This document shows positions 7,167-14,214 of a stretch of 17,470 bases of DNA, in pieces. The stretch covers positions 1 through 17,470 of the forward strand of contig JBIOJM010000212.1 of NCBI GenBank assembly GCA_044450785.1, given 5' to 3'. The position numbers and the translations under genes were made by a program. The notes below the pieces were generated by a model. That model worked only from the letters and a program-made list of their open reading frames with translations, did no database searches and was not told where the DNA came from. The DNA is from JBIOJM01 sp044450785 (lineage in GTDB: Bacteria; Planctomycetota; Planctomycetia; Isosphaerales; Isosphaeraceae). Each line of letters begins with the position of its first letter. Within the stretch, counting starts at the first letter, position 1.

Positions 7167-8218
7167 GCCGGCTGCCCGACTCTCCTTCGCTGGGTAGCGT
7201 TCCTCCGTCCGGCGAGCCGATCATTCACCTCACTTATCGGGACGGAAAGGGCACTTTCCACGCTGACTGGCCCGTCTCCCGCATCGAGGAGTCGATCGAG
7301 GACAAGGGGGGAATTGTCTGGTTGGATATTCAGGGACCGGATGAGCCTCTGGACCAAAAGTTGGAGGATTGGCTGTGCGGTGTCTTCCATTTCCACCCCC
7401 TGGCCGTCGAGGACGCACTCAAGGAGAGCCATATCCCGAAGGTCGACGAGTGGGGCGACTATCTCTACATCGTGTTTCACGTCGCCAGGATTGAACCCGA
7501 CTCGGAAAAGCTCGAGCTGGAGGAGCTGGACTTCTTCCTGGGCCGGAATTATCTCGTCACCTACCATACCTCGGCCCTGCCGATCCTCGATCAAGACCGC
7601 ATCAAAATCGAACACGACCCGCGCGATCGGCTGCGCCATGGCGCCGATCATCTGCTCTACCACTTTCTGGAGCTGGCGATCGACCAGTCGCTGGCCGCGA
7701 TCGAAAAGCTCGACGAGCAGGTCGACGCCATTCAAAACGCCGTCCTCGAAAATGCGAGCCCGAAAAACCTGAAGACCATCTTTCGAATCAAGCGATCGGC
7801 GATCCGGCTCCACAAGACGCTTTCGCCGCAACGTGAGGTGCTCAACCGGCTGGCCCGCGATCCCTATCAACCGGTGCAGGCCAAGCACCGAGTCTACTTT
7901 CGTGACCTCTACGATCACGTGGTCCGCATCCACGATATCTCCGAGAGTCTGCGGGATTTGATTTCCGGCGCGGTGGAGACCTATCTGTCGGTCGTCTCGA
8001 ACCGCACGAACGACATCATGAAGACCTTGACGATCGTCACCGTGATGTTCATGCCGATGACGTTCCTGGTCGGGTTCTTCGGAATGAACTTCTTCGGTGA
8101 AGCGATCGCACTGGCGTGGCCCATGCCGAAGGGCTTGCTCTTCTGGGGGATGAACGCGATCATGGCGGTATCACCCTGTTTCATCTGGATTTACGCGCGC
8201 CGAAAGAAGTGGTTCTGA
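7163..8218 (+). CDS. corA: CorA-family divalent metal ion transporter
   Basis: The 351-residue protein follows the CorA/MIT plan. It has a cytoplasmic alpha/beta N-terminal domain (W-L-D-I at 53-56, H-P-L-A-V-E-D at 78-84), a long helical stalk (about 160-285), TM1 (about 286-307) ending in the diagnostic G-M-N (307-309), a short external loop, TM2 (about 324-344) and a basic C-terminus (A-R-R-K-K-W-F). The external loop (F-F-G-E-A-I-A-L-A-W-P) lacks the classical M-P-E-L acidic motif, so ion selectivity could be Mg2+, Co2+, Ni2+ or, as for ZntB-like relatives, Zn2+. The start is coupled to the lipoprotein stop by a 4-base ATGA overlap. Confidence 0.95.
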   Translation: MSRLPDSPSLGSVPPSGEPIIHLTYRDGKGTFHADWPVSRIEESIEDKGGIVWLDIQGPDEPLDQKLEDWLCGVFHFHPLAVEDALKESHIPKVDEWGDYLYIVFHVARIEPDSEKLELEELDFFLGRNYLVTYHTSALPILDQDRIKIEHDPRDRLRHGADHLLYHFLELAIDQSLAAIEKLDEQVDAIQNAVLENASPKNLKTIFRIKRSAIRLHKTLSPQREVLNRLARDPYQPVQAKHRVYFRDLYDHVVRIHDISESLRDLISGAVETYLSVVSNRTNDIMKTLTIVTVMFMPMTFLVGFFGMNFFGEAIALAWPMPKGLLFWGMNAIMAVSPCFIWIYARRKKWF

Positions 8219-8226
8219 CGGTAGGT

Positions 8227-8248
8227 CGGCCGCGATTTCGCGCGGCCG
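8227..8248 (+). terminator. GC hairpin between corA and recJ
   Basis: A perfect 8-bp all-GC stem, CGGCCGCG (8227-8234) and CGCGGCCG (8241-8248), encloses the 6-base loop ATTTCG. It begins 8 bases after the corA stop and ends 16 bases before the recJ ATG. No U-tract follows, so it may be a weak terminator, a processing or stability element for corA mRNA, or an attenuator that also shields the recJ ribosome site. Confidence 0.4.
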
Positions 8249-8264
8249 TGGGGCATCGTCGTCG

Positions 8265-10055
8265 ATGAACGAGCACTGGCGCTTGCGACCTCACGATCGA
8301 GCTCGCATCGAAAGCTTGAGCCGTGGCGCCCTCATCTCGCCGCTCCTGGCTCAACTGTTGATCAACCGCGGAATCGACGAGCCCGGCAGGGCGGCCGCGT
8401 TCCTCGATACCCGGATGCGAAGCTTGCACGACCCGGAGCTGTTGCCGGGAGCCGCCCAGGCCGCCGACCGGATCGTGCAGGCGATCCGCGACGATCGCAA
8501 GATTGTGATTTACGGTGACTACGACGTCGACGGGGTCTGTGGCACGAGTATTTTGTGGGCGTGCCTCCAGCTCGCCGGGGCCGGGCATGTCGAATACTAC
8601 ATCCCCCATCGAGTCGACGAAGGATACGGAGTCAGCGCCGAAGCCCTCCGCCGGTTGGTGGCGGAGAGCAAGGCCGAGTTGATCGTGACGGTCGACTGTG
8701 GCATCTCGGCCGTGCGTGAAGCCGACCTGGCACGCGAGCTGGGCGTCGAGTTCATCGTGACGGACCACCACACGATCGGCTTGACTCTGCCCGCCGCCGA
8801 CGTGGTCGTCCATCCCCGTTTGCCCGGCGGCAGCTATCCCTGCGGCGACCTGTGCGGCGCGGCGGTGGCATTCAAGGTGGCCTGGCAAGTCTGCAAGTTC
8901 TTTGGGGATGGGAAGCGCGCCTCGCCCCACCTCCGCAACTTCCTGGTCGATGCACTGGGTCTGGTCGCGCTGGCGACCATTGCCGATATGGTGCCGCTCT
9001 CGGACGAGAATCGAGTCATGGTCCGGCACGGTTTGGCGGGGATCGAGGCCCGCCCCAGCGCCGGCCTCGGTGCCTTGATGGAATTGAGCGCGCCCGGCAA
9101 CAAGAGACGATTGACGACCGGAATGGTCGGCTTCGGCCTCGCGCCCCGGATCAACGCGGCCGGGCGAATGGAACGCGCCATGATGGCCGTGGAAATGCTC
9201 ACGACCAATGACGTGGAGCAAGCGCGCACGCTTGCCGCCGAGCTCGATCGCTGCAATACGATTCGGCAGGACGTCGAGCGCAAGATCATGAGCGAAGCCC
9301 AGGAGATGCTCAAAGACGAGGGAGGCGTCGGCGACCGCGGCGCGATCATCCTGGGCCGCAAGGGCTGGCACCCCGGTGTCATCGGCATTGTCGCAGGCCG
9401 CCTGGCTGACATGTATCACCGGCCGTCGGTCGTCATCTCGCTGGGCAGCGAGATGTCTCAAGGTTCCGCGCGCTCGATTCCCGGCTTCGACCTCTACGAA
9501 GCGCTCAAGGAGTGCTCGGAGGGTCTCCTCGCCTTCGGCGGGCACGCCGCCGCGGCCGGGCTGAAGCTCACCGAAGCCCAGCTCCCGGCCTTTGCCCGCC
9601 GCTTTGAAGAATTCTGTGGCCGGGCCATCTCCTCGGAACAGCGCCAGCGCGTCCTGACGATCGATGACCAGGTCCTTCTCAGCCAACTGACTCTCGGAAC
9701 CGTCGCCGAGATCGAGAAGCTCGAACCCTACGGCATCGGCAATCCCCGGCCCCTTCTCCTGGCGGGCGATGTCGTGGTGGCCGAGCAGCCCCGGCCGGTC
9801 GGCGAGCAGAAGAATCATCTCCAGCTTCGATTGAGGCAAGGGGACGTCGAGCGAAAGGCCATTGCCTGGAACATGGCCGAAAAAGGACAGGTGCTCACGG
9901 CCGGCTCGCGCTGCTCCGTCGTCTTTCACCCGTCGATCAATGAGTGGAAGGAACGGCGGGAGGTCCAACTGGAAATCAGGGATTTCGTACTCGAGAGCGC
10001 GGATCAACGAGCGATCATCGGCTCAATGGCGGAAACGCGGTCCGAGCGGCCGTGA
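8265..10055 (+). CDS. recJ: Single-stranded-DNA-specific exonuclease RecJ
   Basis: The 596-residue product is a full-length RecJ, which degrades ssDNA 5' to 3' in recombination and mismatch/base-excision repair. DHH-domain motifs are present in order: Y-G-D-Y-D-V-D-G (83-90, D85/D87/D89), V-D-C-G-I (143-147), V-T-D-H-H (165-169) and a later C-G-A-A-V-A-F-K (197-204). The DHHA1 domain has G-W-H-P-G-V-I-G (367-374), S-A-R-S-I-P-G-F-D-L and F-G-G-H-A-A-A-A-G, followed by a C-terminal OB-like region (about 460-575). Metal-binding residues look intact. ATG 8265 has only a weak GGGG-type ribosome site about 12 bases upstream. It lies 46 bases after corA and behind a GC hairpin, so it may be only partly co-expressed with that run. 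Confidence 0.96.
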   Translation: MNEHWRLRPHDRARIESLSRGALISPLLAQLLINRGIDEPGRAAAFLDTRMRSLHDPELLPGAAQAADRIVQAIRDDRKIVIYGDYDVDGVCGTSILWACLQLAGAGHVEYYIPHRVDEGYGVSAEALRRLVAESKAELIVTVDCGISAVREADLARELGVEFIVTDHHTIGLTLPAADVVVHPRLPGGSYPCGDLCGAAVAFKVAWQVCKFFGDGKRASPHLRNFLVDALGLVALATIADMVPLSDENRVMVRHGLAGIEARPSAGLGALMELSAPGNKRRLTTGMVGFGLAPRINAAGRMERAMMAVEMLTTNDVEQARTLAAELDRCNTIRQDVERKIMSEAQEMLKDEGGVGDRGAIILGRKGWHPGVIGIVAGRLADMYHRPSVVISLGSEMSQGSARSIPGFDLYEALKECSEGLLAFGGHAAAAGLKLTEAQLPAFARRFEEFCGRAISSEQRQRVLTIDDQVLLSQLTLGTVAEIEKLEPYGIGNPRPLLLAGDVVVAEQPRPVGEQKNHLQLRLRQGDVERKAIAWNMAEKGQVLTAGSRCSVVFHPSINEWKERREVQLEIRDFVLESADQRAIIGSMAETRSERP

Positions 10056-10123
10056 GACGGTCGGGACTGGTCCACCCCCCACCCTGGGCCCTCCCGCTGA
10101 TACCGGCTCGGACGGCGCCTCGC

Positions 10124-11113
10124 CTACGAAGGCCGGTTGGACTCAGATCGGGCCCAGCCGGCTGCGCCGATGAATCCCGCATCGCCGCCGAGCAGGGCGT
10201 ACTCGACGCGCGTGCGCGCGGCGGGCACGGGAAAGGCCATCGCGCGGATCCCGCCGCGGATGTCTTCCAGGAAAGAAAGTCCGGCGGCGATCATGCCCCC
10301 CCCGAAGACGACGATGTCCGGGTCGATCGTATGCATGACGTTGACGGCCCCAACCGCCAGGTAGTGGGCTGTTTCGCGCATCAGGCGTCGTGCCAGGACG
10401 TCGCCGGCCTGTGCCGCCTCCGAGATCGCCCGGCTGCTGAGATTATCCGGCTTGATCGATCGCAGCAGGCTGGGATCGGCGTCGGCCTGGAGGGCTTCGA
10501 TCGCACGCTGGACCAGTGCCGTGGCCGACGCATAGCCCTCGAGGTGCCCATATCCGCCGCAAGAACACAGGCGGCCATTCTCAGCCTCGATGATGATGTG
10601 CCCGCACTCGCCGCCATGGCTGTGCCGCCCCTGGAGGATCGTGCCGCCAATCACGATTCCACCGCCGACCCCCGTACCGAGCGTGAACATGACCAGACTG
10701 TGAGTGTTTTTACCTGCGCCGACCCAGTACTCTCCGTAGGCGGCCGCATTGCCGTCGTTCTGAAGGATGACCGGCTTCTCCAGCCGGCCGGAGAGCAGTT
10801 GGCGAATCGGAAGGTTGTCCCATCCAGGCAAATTCGGCGGCTCGAGAAGCATCCCTGCCTCGATGTCCATCGTCCCGGGCGAGCCGAGTCCCACGGAGCC
10901 GATCCGCTCCCAATCCAGGCCGCTTAGCTCGACAGCCTGGTTCCCCGCCGCGACCAGGTTGTCCAGTCCGACCTCGGGGCCTTTGTCCGCCTCGGTCTTC
11001 AGGCTGATCGAAGACAAGACGCGGCCTTCGTCGTCGACCACCCCGCTTTTGATGTTCGTGCCGCCCAGGTCGATCCCGAGGAAGAATGGCGGTGAAATAC
11101 GAGCGGCGCTCAT
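10124..11113 (-). CDS. ROK-family sugar kinase (probable glucokinase)
   Basis: From ATG 11113 the product is 329 residues; a TTG immediately upstream at 11116 is a less likely start. GGTGA lies 6 bases before the ATG. ROK features, numbered from that TTG codon as 1, are the phosphate-binding D-L-G-G-T (16-20), a catalytic Asp in Q-N-D-G-N-A-A (D121), F-T-L-G-T-G-V-G-G-G (144-153), and the E-x-x-G-H-like segment G-E-C-G-H-I (169-174). The zinc signature C-S-C-G-G-Y-G-H-L-E (184-193) has His at the usual third Cys position. It lacks an N-terminal helix-turn-helix, so it is a kinase rather than a NagC-type repressor. It probably phosphorylates glucose with ATP; other hexoses are possible. It converges with recJ, leaving 68 bases with no clear terminator. 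Confidence 0.92.
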   Translation of the reverse strand: MSAARISPPFFLGIDLGGTNIKSGVVDDEGRVLSSISLKTEADKGPEVGLDNLVAAGNQAVELSGLDWERIGSVGLGSPGTMDIEAGMLLEPPNLPGWDNLPIRQLLSGRLEKPVILQNDGNAAAYGEYWVGAGKNTHSLVMFTLGTGVGGGIVIGGTILQGRHSHGGECGHIIIEAENGRLCSCGGYGHLEGYASATALVQRAIEALQADADPSLLRSIKPDNLSSRAISEAAQAGDVLARRLMRETAHYLAVGAVNVMHTIDPDIVVFGGGMIAAGLSFLEDIRGGIRAMAFPVPAARTRVEYALLGGDAGFIGAAGWARSESNRPS

Positions 11114-11172
11114 CAAACGTCACCAGGCGAGGTGGCACAAGACGGGTAAGGAGGACATCCCCCAAGCAAGAT

Positions 11173-11201
11173 AATTTACGAATTCGGAGATTCCTGGTCA
11201 A
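11173..11201 (-). promoter_or_regulatory. Candidate promoter of the ROK kinase gene
   Basis: Minus-strand TTGACC (11196-11201), a 17-base spacer, then TAAATT (11173-11178). It lies in an AT-rich patch within the 139-base gap between the DUF1080 stop and the kinase start. Predicted transcription start is about 50 bases before ATG 11113. This suggests the kinase has its own promoter rather than depending on the DUF1080 gene. Confidence 0.5.
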
Positions 11202-11252
11202 TCGATGGATTCGGTTGTGCGAGGCATCTCCTCGACCTTCGCGACGGCTGTC

Positions 11253-11927
11253 CTAGAGCGGTCGGACACTGACCTCCTTGAAGTAAACGTGTGCACTCCC
11301 GGAGTAGTCGTCGTGGTTCTGCAGGCCGATGTAGCCGGCCTCGGGCCGAGGCCCTCGCTCCGGCTCGAAGTCCTTGGTCCGCTTGGGCACGGTCGCGTTC
11401 TCCGCGTCGAAGTCGTTGACCTGCACCCCGTTGACGGAGACCAGGACATGCTGCCCTTTCAGCGTGATCTCCAGCGTGTTCCACTCACCATGCGGCTTGA
11501 CCGGTCGCGAAGTCGATTTCGACAGCGAGTAGACCGAGCCGGTGCCGTGGTACTCGTCCTGCACGTCGCAAATCTGAACTTCGAATCCGTGGTGCACGGC
11601 GTACCAGGGATCCTTGGGTTTGTCGGCGATCCGAATGAAGACTCCCGCGTTCGATTTCTTGTTGCCGGTCTTGTAGACGACCCGGATCACGCAATTGCCG
11701 AATTTCTCCTTGGTGTACCAGAGCAGGCCCATGCCTCCTTCGGTGCGGATCACGCCGTCCTCGATGACCATCTTGCCGGGTCCGATATGCTCCCAGCCGT
11801 CGAGGCTCTTGCCGTCGAACAGAGGACGCCACGACGCCGCTGATGTCGGGGCCGTGCTCGGGCGAGCGGCCGTGGTGGTCAGGACGAGGAGAAACACGAA
11901 CAAAGCGGCTGCCGACAGAGTCCTCAT
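11253..11927 (-). CDS. DUF1080 (3-keto-disaccharide hydrolase-like) secreted protein
   Basis: Start ATG 11927 is preferred over the much longer open frame to 12107. It has GAGGA 8 bases upstream and gives a clean signal peptide (residues 1-21, ending T-T-A-A). The 224-residue product carries the DUF1080 jelly-roll domain: L-F-D-G-K-S-L-D-G-W (36-45), G-N-K-K-S-N-A-G-V-F-I-R (88-99), H-G-F-E-V-Q-I (113-119), G-E-W-N-T-L-E-I (147-154) and G-Y-I-G-L-Q-N-H (198-205). Single-domain planctomycete members of this size are typical. The family includes enzymes hydrolysing 3-keto-glycosides and is abundant in planctomycetes with Tat-exported oxidoreductases, which would supply the 3-keto substrate; none is in this window. 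The neighbouring ROK kinase would fit sugar release, but the link is inference. Confidence 0.92.
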   Translation of the reverse strand: MRTLSAAALFVFLLVLTTTAARPSTAPTSAASWRPLFDGKSLDGWEHIGPGKMVIEDGVIRTEGGMGLLWYTKEKFGNCVIRVVYKTGNKKSNAGVFIRIADKPKDPWYAVHHGFEVQICDVQDEYHGTGSVYSLSKSTSRPVKPHGEWNTLEITLKGQHVLVSVNGVQVNDFDAENATVPKRTKDFEPERGPRPEAGYIGLQNHDDYSGSAHVYFKEVSVRPL

Positions 11928-11979
11928 CGGTCTGGTCCTCGCACGAGTGGTCGAGCAGAAAAACTTCAAGCTGTATTTC

Positions 11980-12008
11980 AAGTTAACCCGGCATGAGGGT
12001 CGAGACAA
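11980..12008 (-). promoter_or_regulatory. Candidate promoter of the DUF1080 gene
   Basis: Minus-strand TTGTCT (12003-12008), a 17-base spacer, then TAACTT (11980-11985) inside the core CGGGTTAACTTG (11979-11990). The same core, with the same spacing to a TTGACA, lies at 4826-4854. The leader would be about 45 bases. The region 11928-12194 between the DUF1080 and PEP-CTERM genes otherwise shows no gene. Confidence 0.42.
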
Positions 12009-12194
12009 GCCACCAGCGCTGGCTTGCCGGCGGGCGCGGTTTTCGCGGATGCGGGATTGGTGAGGTTCCATGGCGTAACGCGCGGCGGAGGTGTCCGGCT
12101 CGTTCATGGCTCCGTTCTCTTTGGCCCACTCGGGCTCTCGGCCCTTATCTCCCCGAGCGCGGACTCTTCCGGAGGGTGCCTGTCGACCACCAAC

Positions 12195-12917
12195 TCAACT
12201 GTGGCCCGGGTGGCGCCGCGTCCGGGCGAACCAAACAATTGCGGCCAGGCAGAGCAGGGTCGCGAACGCAGGCTCGGGGACCGGTATCTCCACCAGCGAG
12301 TCGATCGTGCCGCTGTAGAGGGTCTTGGAGCCCGGATTGGTCATTAGGGTTACACTGAGCTGCGCCTGGGAGAAGTCAGCAAGGTTCAGCGTGGTCGGTA
12401 GGGTGAGCGAACCAAAGACCGAGCGTGTGGGGTTCGTCAGGCCGAGCGCGACCAGGAGCGGTCCTCCATCGACATTCTCGTTCGAAATGCTGACGCTCGT
12501 GTGAGGATTCTGCAGGTTGCCGCTCGTGTCGCGATAGCCGTACTGCCCGGGATACTCGATCTCTGCTACGGACACTTGGACTCCGCCCGGATTCGCCAGG
12601 ACGGTCTGGCCTCCGATTTGGAGTATCAGCCCGGAGCCGTCGGCGACCGAGTCGGGAAAGTTCGCCGAGCGGCCATAGATGGCCTGGAATGATCCCTCGA
12701 TCTGGAAGCCGCCGGACAGCTTCGCCGGGTCGTAAGAGAACGTGCCCGAGAAACGAGTGCCGGGCGCGACACCGGTCGACGGGTCGGCCGCGGTGATGAC
12801 GCCTCCATATTGGTACTGGATCGGCGACGCGTGGGCCGCCACATCCGAGATCGCGATCACGGTGGCCATTAGCCCCAGACAGGGAGCCAGGCGGCGGGGC
12901 GTTGATGTCGGTGCCAT
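12195..12917 (-). CDS. PEP-CTERM sorting-signal protein, beta-rich extracellular
   Basis: The C-terminus has the tripartite PEP-CTERM signal: V-P-E-P (213-216), a hydrophobic helix (F-A-T-L-L-C-L-A-A-I-V-W-F) and a basic tail (A-R-T-R-R). This predicts processing by an exosortase, which is not in the window. ATG 12917 is chosen because GGAG lies 6 bases upstream and the 240-residue product then begins with a normal signal peptide (R8-R9, hydrophobic 12-29, A-H-A cleavage near 30). ATGs at 12929 and 12944 have poorer ribosome sites. The mature part is Gly/Ser/Thr/Pro-rich and strand-like (F-S-G-T-F-S-Y-D-P, typical of many PEP-CTERM proteins). No enzyme motif is seen; a surface or extracellular matrix role is likely. 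Confidence 0.85.
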   Translation of the reverse strand: MAPTSTPRRLAPCLGLMATVIAISDVAAHASPIQYQYGGVITAADPSTGVAPGTRFSGTFSYDPAKLSGGFQIEGSFQAIYGRSANFPDSVADGSGLILQIGGQTVLANPGGVQVSVAEIEYPGQYGYRDTSGNLQNPHTSVSISNENVDGGPLLVALGLTNPTRSVFGSLTLPTTLNLADFSQAQLSVTLMTNPGSKTLYSGTIDSLVEIPVPEPAFATLLCLAAIVWFARTRRHPGHS

Positions 12918-13048
12918 CGTCTGCTCCATGACTTGCAGTGACATCCTTACCGGCTCGGCATCCTAGCGGGAAATCGGGAGATCAACAACTTCGGTTCCCG
13001 TGTCTGGTGAGGCTGATCGACGACAATACCAGTTCCCCTCTCATTTTT

Positions 13049-13519
13049 TCACTTCGCTCGTCGGAAAACACGAGGATCGATCTCGAGGGGAATCGGGCCC
13101 TCGATCAGGAGTTGCGCGAAGTGGCTGTGCGCGGGATTGATCACGAAGTTGTGCTCGTGGGGGATGATTGCGCTTGGTACGCGCAGCAGGCCGGAAGAGC
13201 CCCGGCGAACCCAGGCGTCGCCCAGGTGCCGGACCGTGGTCGGTGCCGGATAATCACGCCAGTTGATTGGTAGCATCGCCGGGCCCAAGTCCTCGACCAG
13301 TCGCTCGGAGTATTCGACGGTGAAAGTGACGTAGTCGGCGAGTGGAACAGCCGACTGAAGATGGACCAGCACCTCCAAGACCGCCAGTGAAAGGGTTTCG
13401 GCCGCGAACACGACCGGATGGCCAGGACTCGTCCAGCGGCTACCGTACAACCGCGAGCCTTCGCCGTCGAAGGCGTGATCGACGAATTTCCGCTTGATGA
13501 TCCTCCAGGCTCGGGGCAT
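13049..13519 (-). CDS. RES-domain toxin (NAD+-depleting), Xre/RES system
   Basis: The 156-residue product has RES-domain landmarks: W-R-I (5-7), G-E-G-S-R-L-Y-G-S-R-W-T-S-P-G-H-P-V-V-F-A (19-39), an aliphatic helix with L-A-V-L-E-V-L-V-H (45-53), and L-R-V-P-S-A-I-I-P (112-120) followed by N-F-V-I-N-P-A-H (124-131). The Arg, Tyr, Glu and Ser of the family's active-site signature therefore have clear candidates (R23/R28, Y25, E49, S116). RES toxins such as MbcT of Mycobacterium tuberculosis consume NAD+, in that case by phosphorolysis, when unneutralised. The toxin ATG overlaps the antitoxin stop by one base (TGATG), the expected translational coupling. Length is normal and no lesion is visible. 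Confidence 0.93.
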   Translation of the reverse strand: MPRAWRIIKRKFVDHAFDGEGSRLYGSRWTSPGHPVVFAAETLSLAVLEVLVHLQSAVPLADYVTFTVEYSERLVEDLGPAMLPINWRDYPAPTTVRHLGDAWVRRGSSGLLRVPSAIIPHEHNFVINPAHSHFAQLLIEGPIPLEIDPRVFRRAK

Positions 13520-14016
13520 CAGGACGGGATTCCATGTTCAAGTCGACCGATCAAGCTCTCAACTTCCCGCGCCCCAATCTCGGTGGCCGCATAATCCCAG
13601 GGGGTCGAGCCGCCGAGCGCCGGCTGCGGAACGGTCAGCCAACGCCGCGCCGCTTGCTCATCTCCCTCGAACAATCCGACCGCCTGCGAAAAGATGCGAG
13701 CGGCTCGGACCAGTCGATCCGACTCATCCGGATGCAGCCGGCCTTCCTCTTTGCGCCGTGCGAGCGTCCGCGGCGTAATCTGCACGAAGTCACAAGCCGC
13801 GTCCTTGGCGAGACCTGTGCTCTGGAGGAACCGGTCCCAGGAACTGTAGGCTAATCCTGCACGGACCCGTTCGAGTAGACCCGCGGTGTCGAACGCCTGG
13901 ATGCCGAGGAGCGAGACATAAGAATGGCCCGCGGGACGGCCCGCGCCGTGATCTCGCGCGGCTTGCTTCGAACGCCCGGAGTCACGCCGGGGCGTTGCCA
14001 CATCGGTCTTGGACAT
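13519..14016 (-). CDS. Xre/ParS-type (DUF2384) antitoxin of the RES pair
   Basis: From ATG 14016 the product is 165 residues. This start has GAGGG 9 bases upstream, and the promoter and two operators lie immediately before it. The longer frame to 14070 would run translation through the operators and has no ribosome site. A basic, probably disordered N-terminus (1-30) is followed by a helical DNA-binding part with I-T-P-R-T-L-A-R-R-K (80-89) and L-H-P-D-E-S-D-R-L (95-103). The DUF2384/MbcA C-terminal toxin-binding region follows: A-R-R-W-L (123-127), L-G-G-S-T-P-W-D (134-141) and G-A-R-E-V-E-S-L-I-G-R-L-E-H-G (148-162). It should neutralise the downstream RES toxin and repress its own promoter. 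The gene order, antitoxin first, is typical. Confidence 0.93.
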   Translation of the reverse strand: MSKTDVATPRRDSGRSKQAARDHGAGRPAGHSYVSLLGIQAFDTAGLLERVRAGLAYSSWDRFLQSTGLAKDAACDFVQITPRTLARRKEEGRLHPDESDRLVRAARIFSQAVGLFEGDEQAARRWLTVPQPALGGSTPWDYAATEIGAREVESLIGRLEHGIPS

Positions 14017-14041
14017 GATCGTTGACCCTCGGAGTTCTTTC

Positions 14042-14055
14042 ATGCCATATGGCAT
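14042..14055. promoter_or_regulatory. Operator O1 of the toxin-antitoxin operon
   Basis: ATGCCATATGGCAT is a perfect 14-base palindrome just downstream of the -10 box, over the expected transcription start. Its core GCCATATGGC is related to the second site at 14066-14075, centred 22 bases away (two helical turns). The binding protein is inferred to be the Xre antitoxin or its complex with the toxin. Confidence 0.6.
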
Positions 14056-14056
14056 C

Positions 14057-14084
14057 ATTGTATTGGCCATTTGGCGTTCGTCAA
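14057..14084 (-). promoter_or_regulatory. Promoter of the antitoxin-toxin operon
   Basis: Minus-strand TTGACG (14079-14084, five of six) and TACAAT (14057-14062, five of six) are separated by 16 bases. Transcription would start near 14050, giving a leader of about 35 bases to ATG 14016. It is the best promoter match in the window, and it is embedded in two operator-like palindromes. Confidence 0.65.
14066..14075. promoter_or_regulatory. Operator O2 between -35 and -10
   Basis: GCCATTTGGC differs from the O1 core GCCATATGGC at one base and is palindromic apart from its centre. It sits wholly inside the 16-base spacer of the promoter, where bound repressor would block RNA polymerase. Confidence 0.55.
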
Positions 14085-14214
14085 TGGCTCATCGCCTGCT
14101 GGATTGCCGGTTCTTCGATAAAATCGAAAACGAGATCTTCTTCGGGATTTTGAAAGAAGGCCCGAACATGTGGGTAGTATAGGGTGAGCGCCGAGCGGAT
14201 GAGGAAGGGGGAAC
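14081..14214 (-). pseudogene. Possible 3' remnant of a truncated minus-strand gene
   Basis: Just upstream of the antitoxin promoter, a minus-strand frame ends at a TGA (14081-14083). Its last residues look genuinely protein-like: L-Y-Y-P-H-V-R-A-F-F-Q-N-P-E-E-D, then L-V-F-D-F-I-E-E-P. The stretch is more AT-rich than its surroundings. Going upstream it runs into the sense-strand sigma-factor fragment at about 14215 and loses plausibility, so any parent gene would be cut there. I do not recognise the family; resemblance to the L-x-D-x-I/M-E-x-F-R tail of Cas1 is too short to use. It may also be chance. Confidence 0.3.

Noticed and set aside
8181..10007. A 608-codon minus-strand open frame opposite recJ
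   Set aside because: It mirrors recJ codon by codon and has no recognisable motif; high third-position GC leaves the opposite frame free of stops.
11220..11234. Small hairpin CGAGG-CATCT-CCTCG downstream of the DUF1080 gene
   Set aside because: A 5-bp stem with no T-run on the relevant strand is too weak to call a terminator.
11928..12107. N-terminal extension of the DUF1080 protein
   Set aside because: The extension is basic and lacks an export signal, whereas ATG 11927 has a ribosome site and begins directly with a signal peptide; the extension also spans the candidate promoter.
14016..14070. Longer antitoxin start at 14070
   Set aside because: It would place the start inside operator O2, upstream of the predicted transcription start, with no ribosome site; ATG 14016 has GAGGG at the right distance.
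14081..14180. Cas1-like tail motif (L-V-F-D-F-I-E-E)
   Set aside because: Eight residues are too few, the Phe-Arg that normally follows is missing, and no repeats or other cas genes are present.
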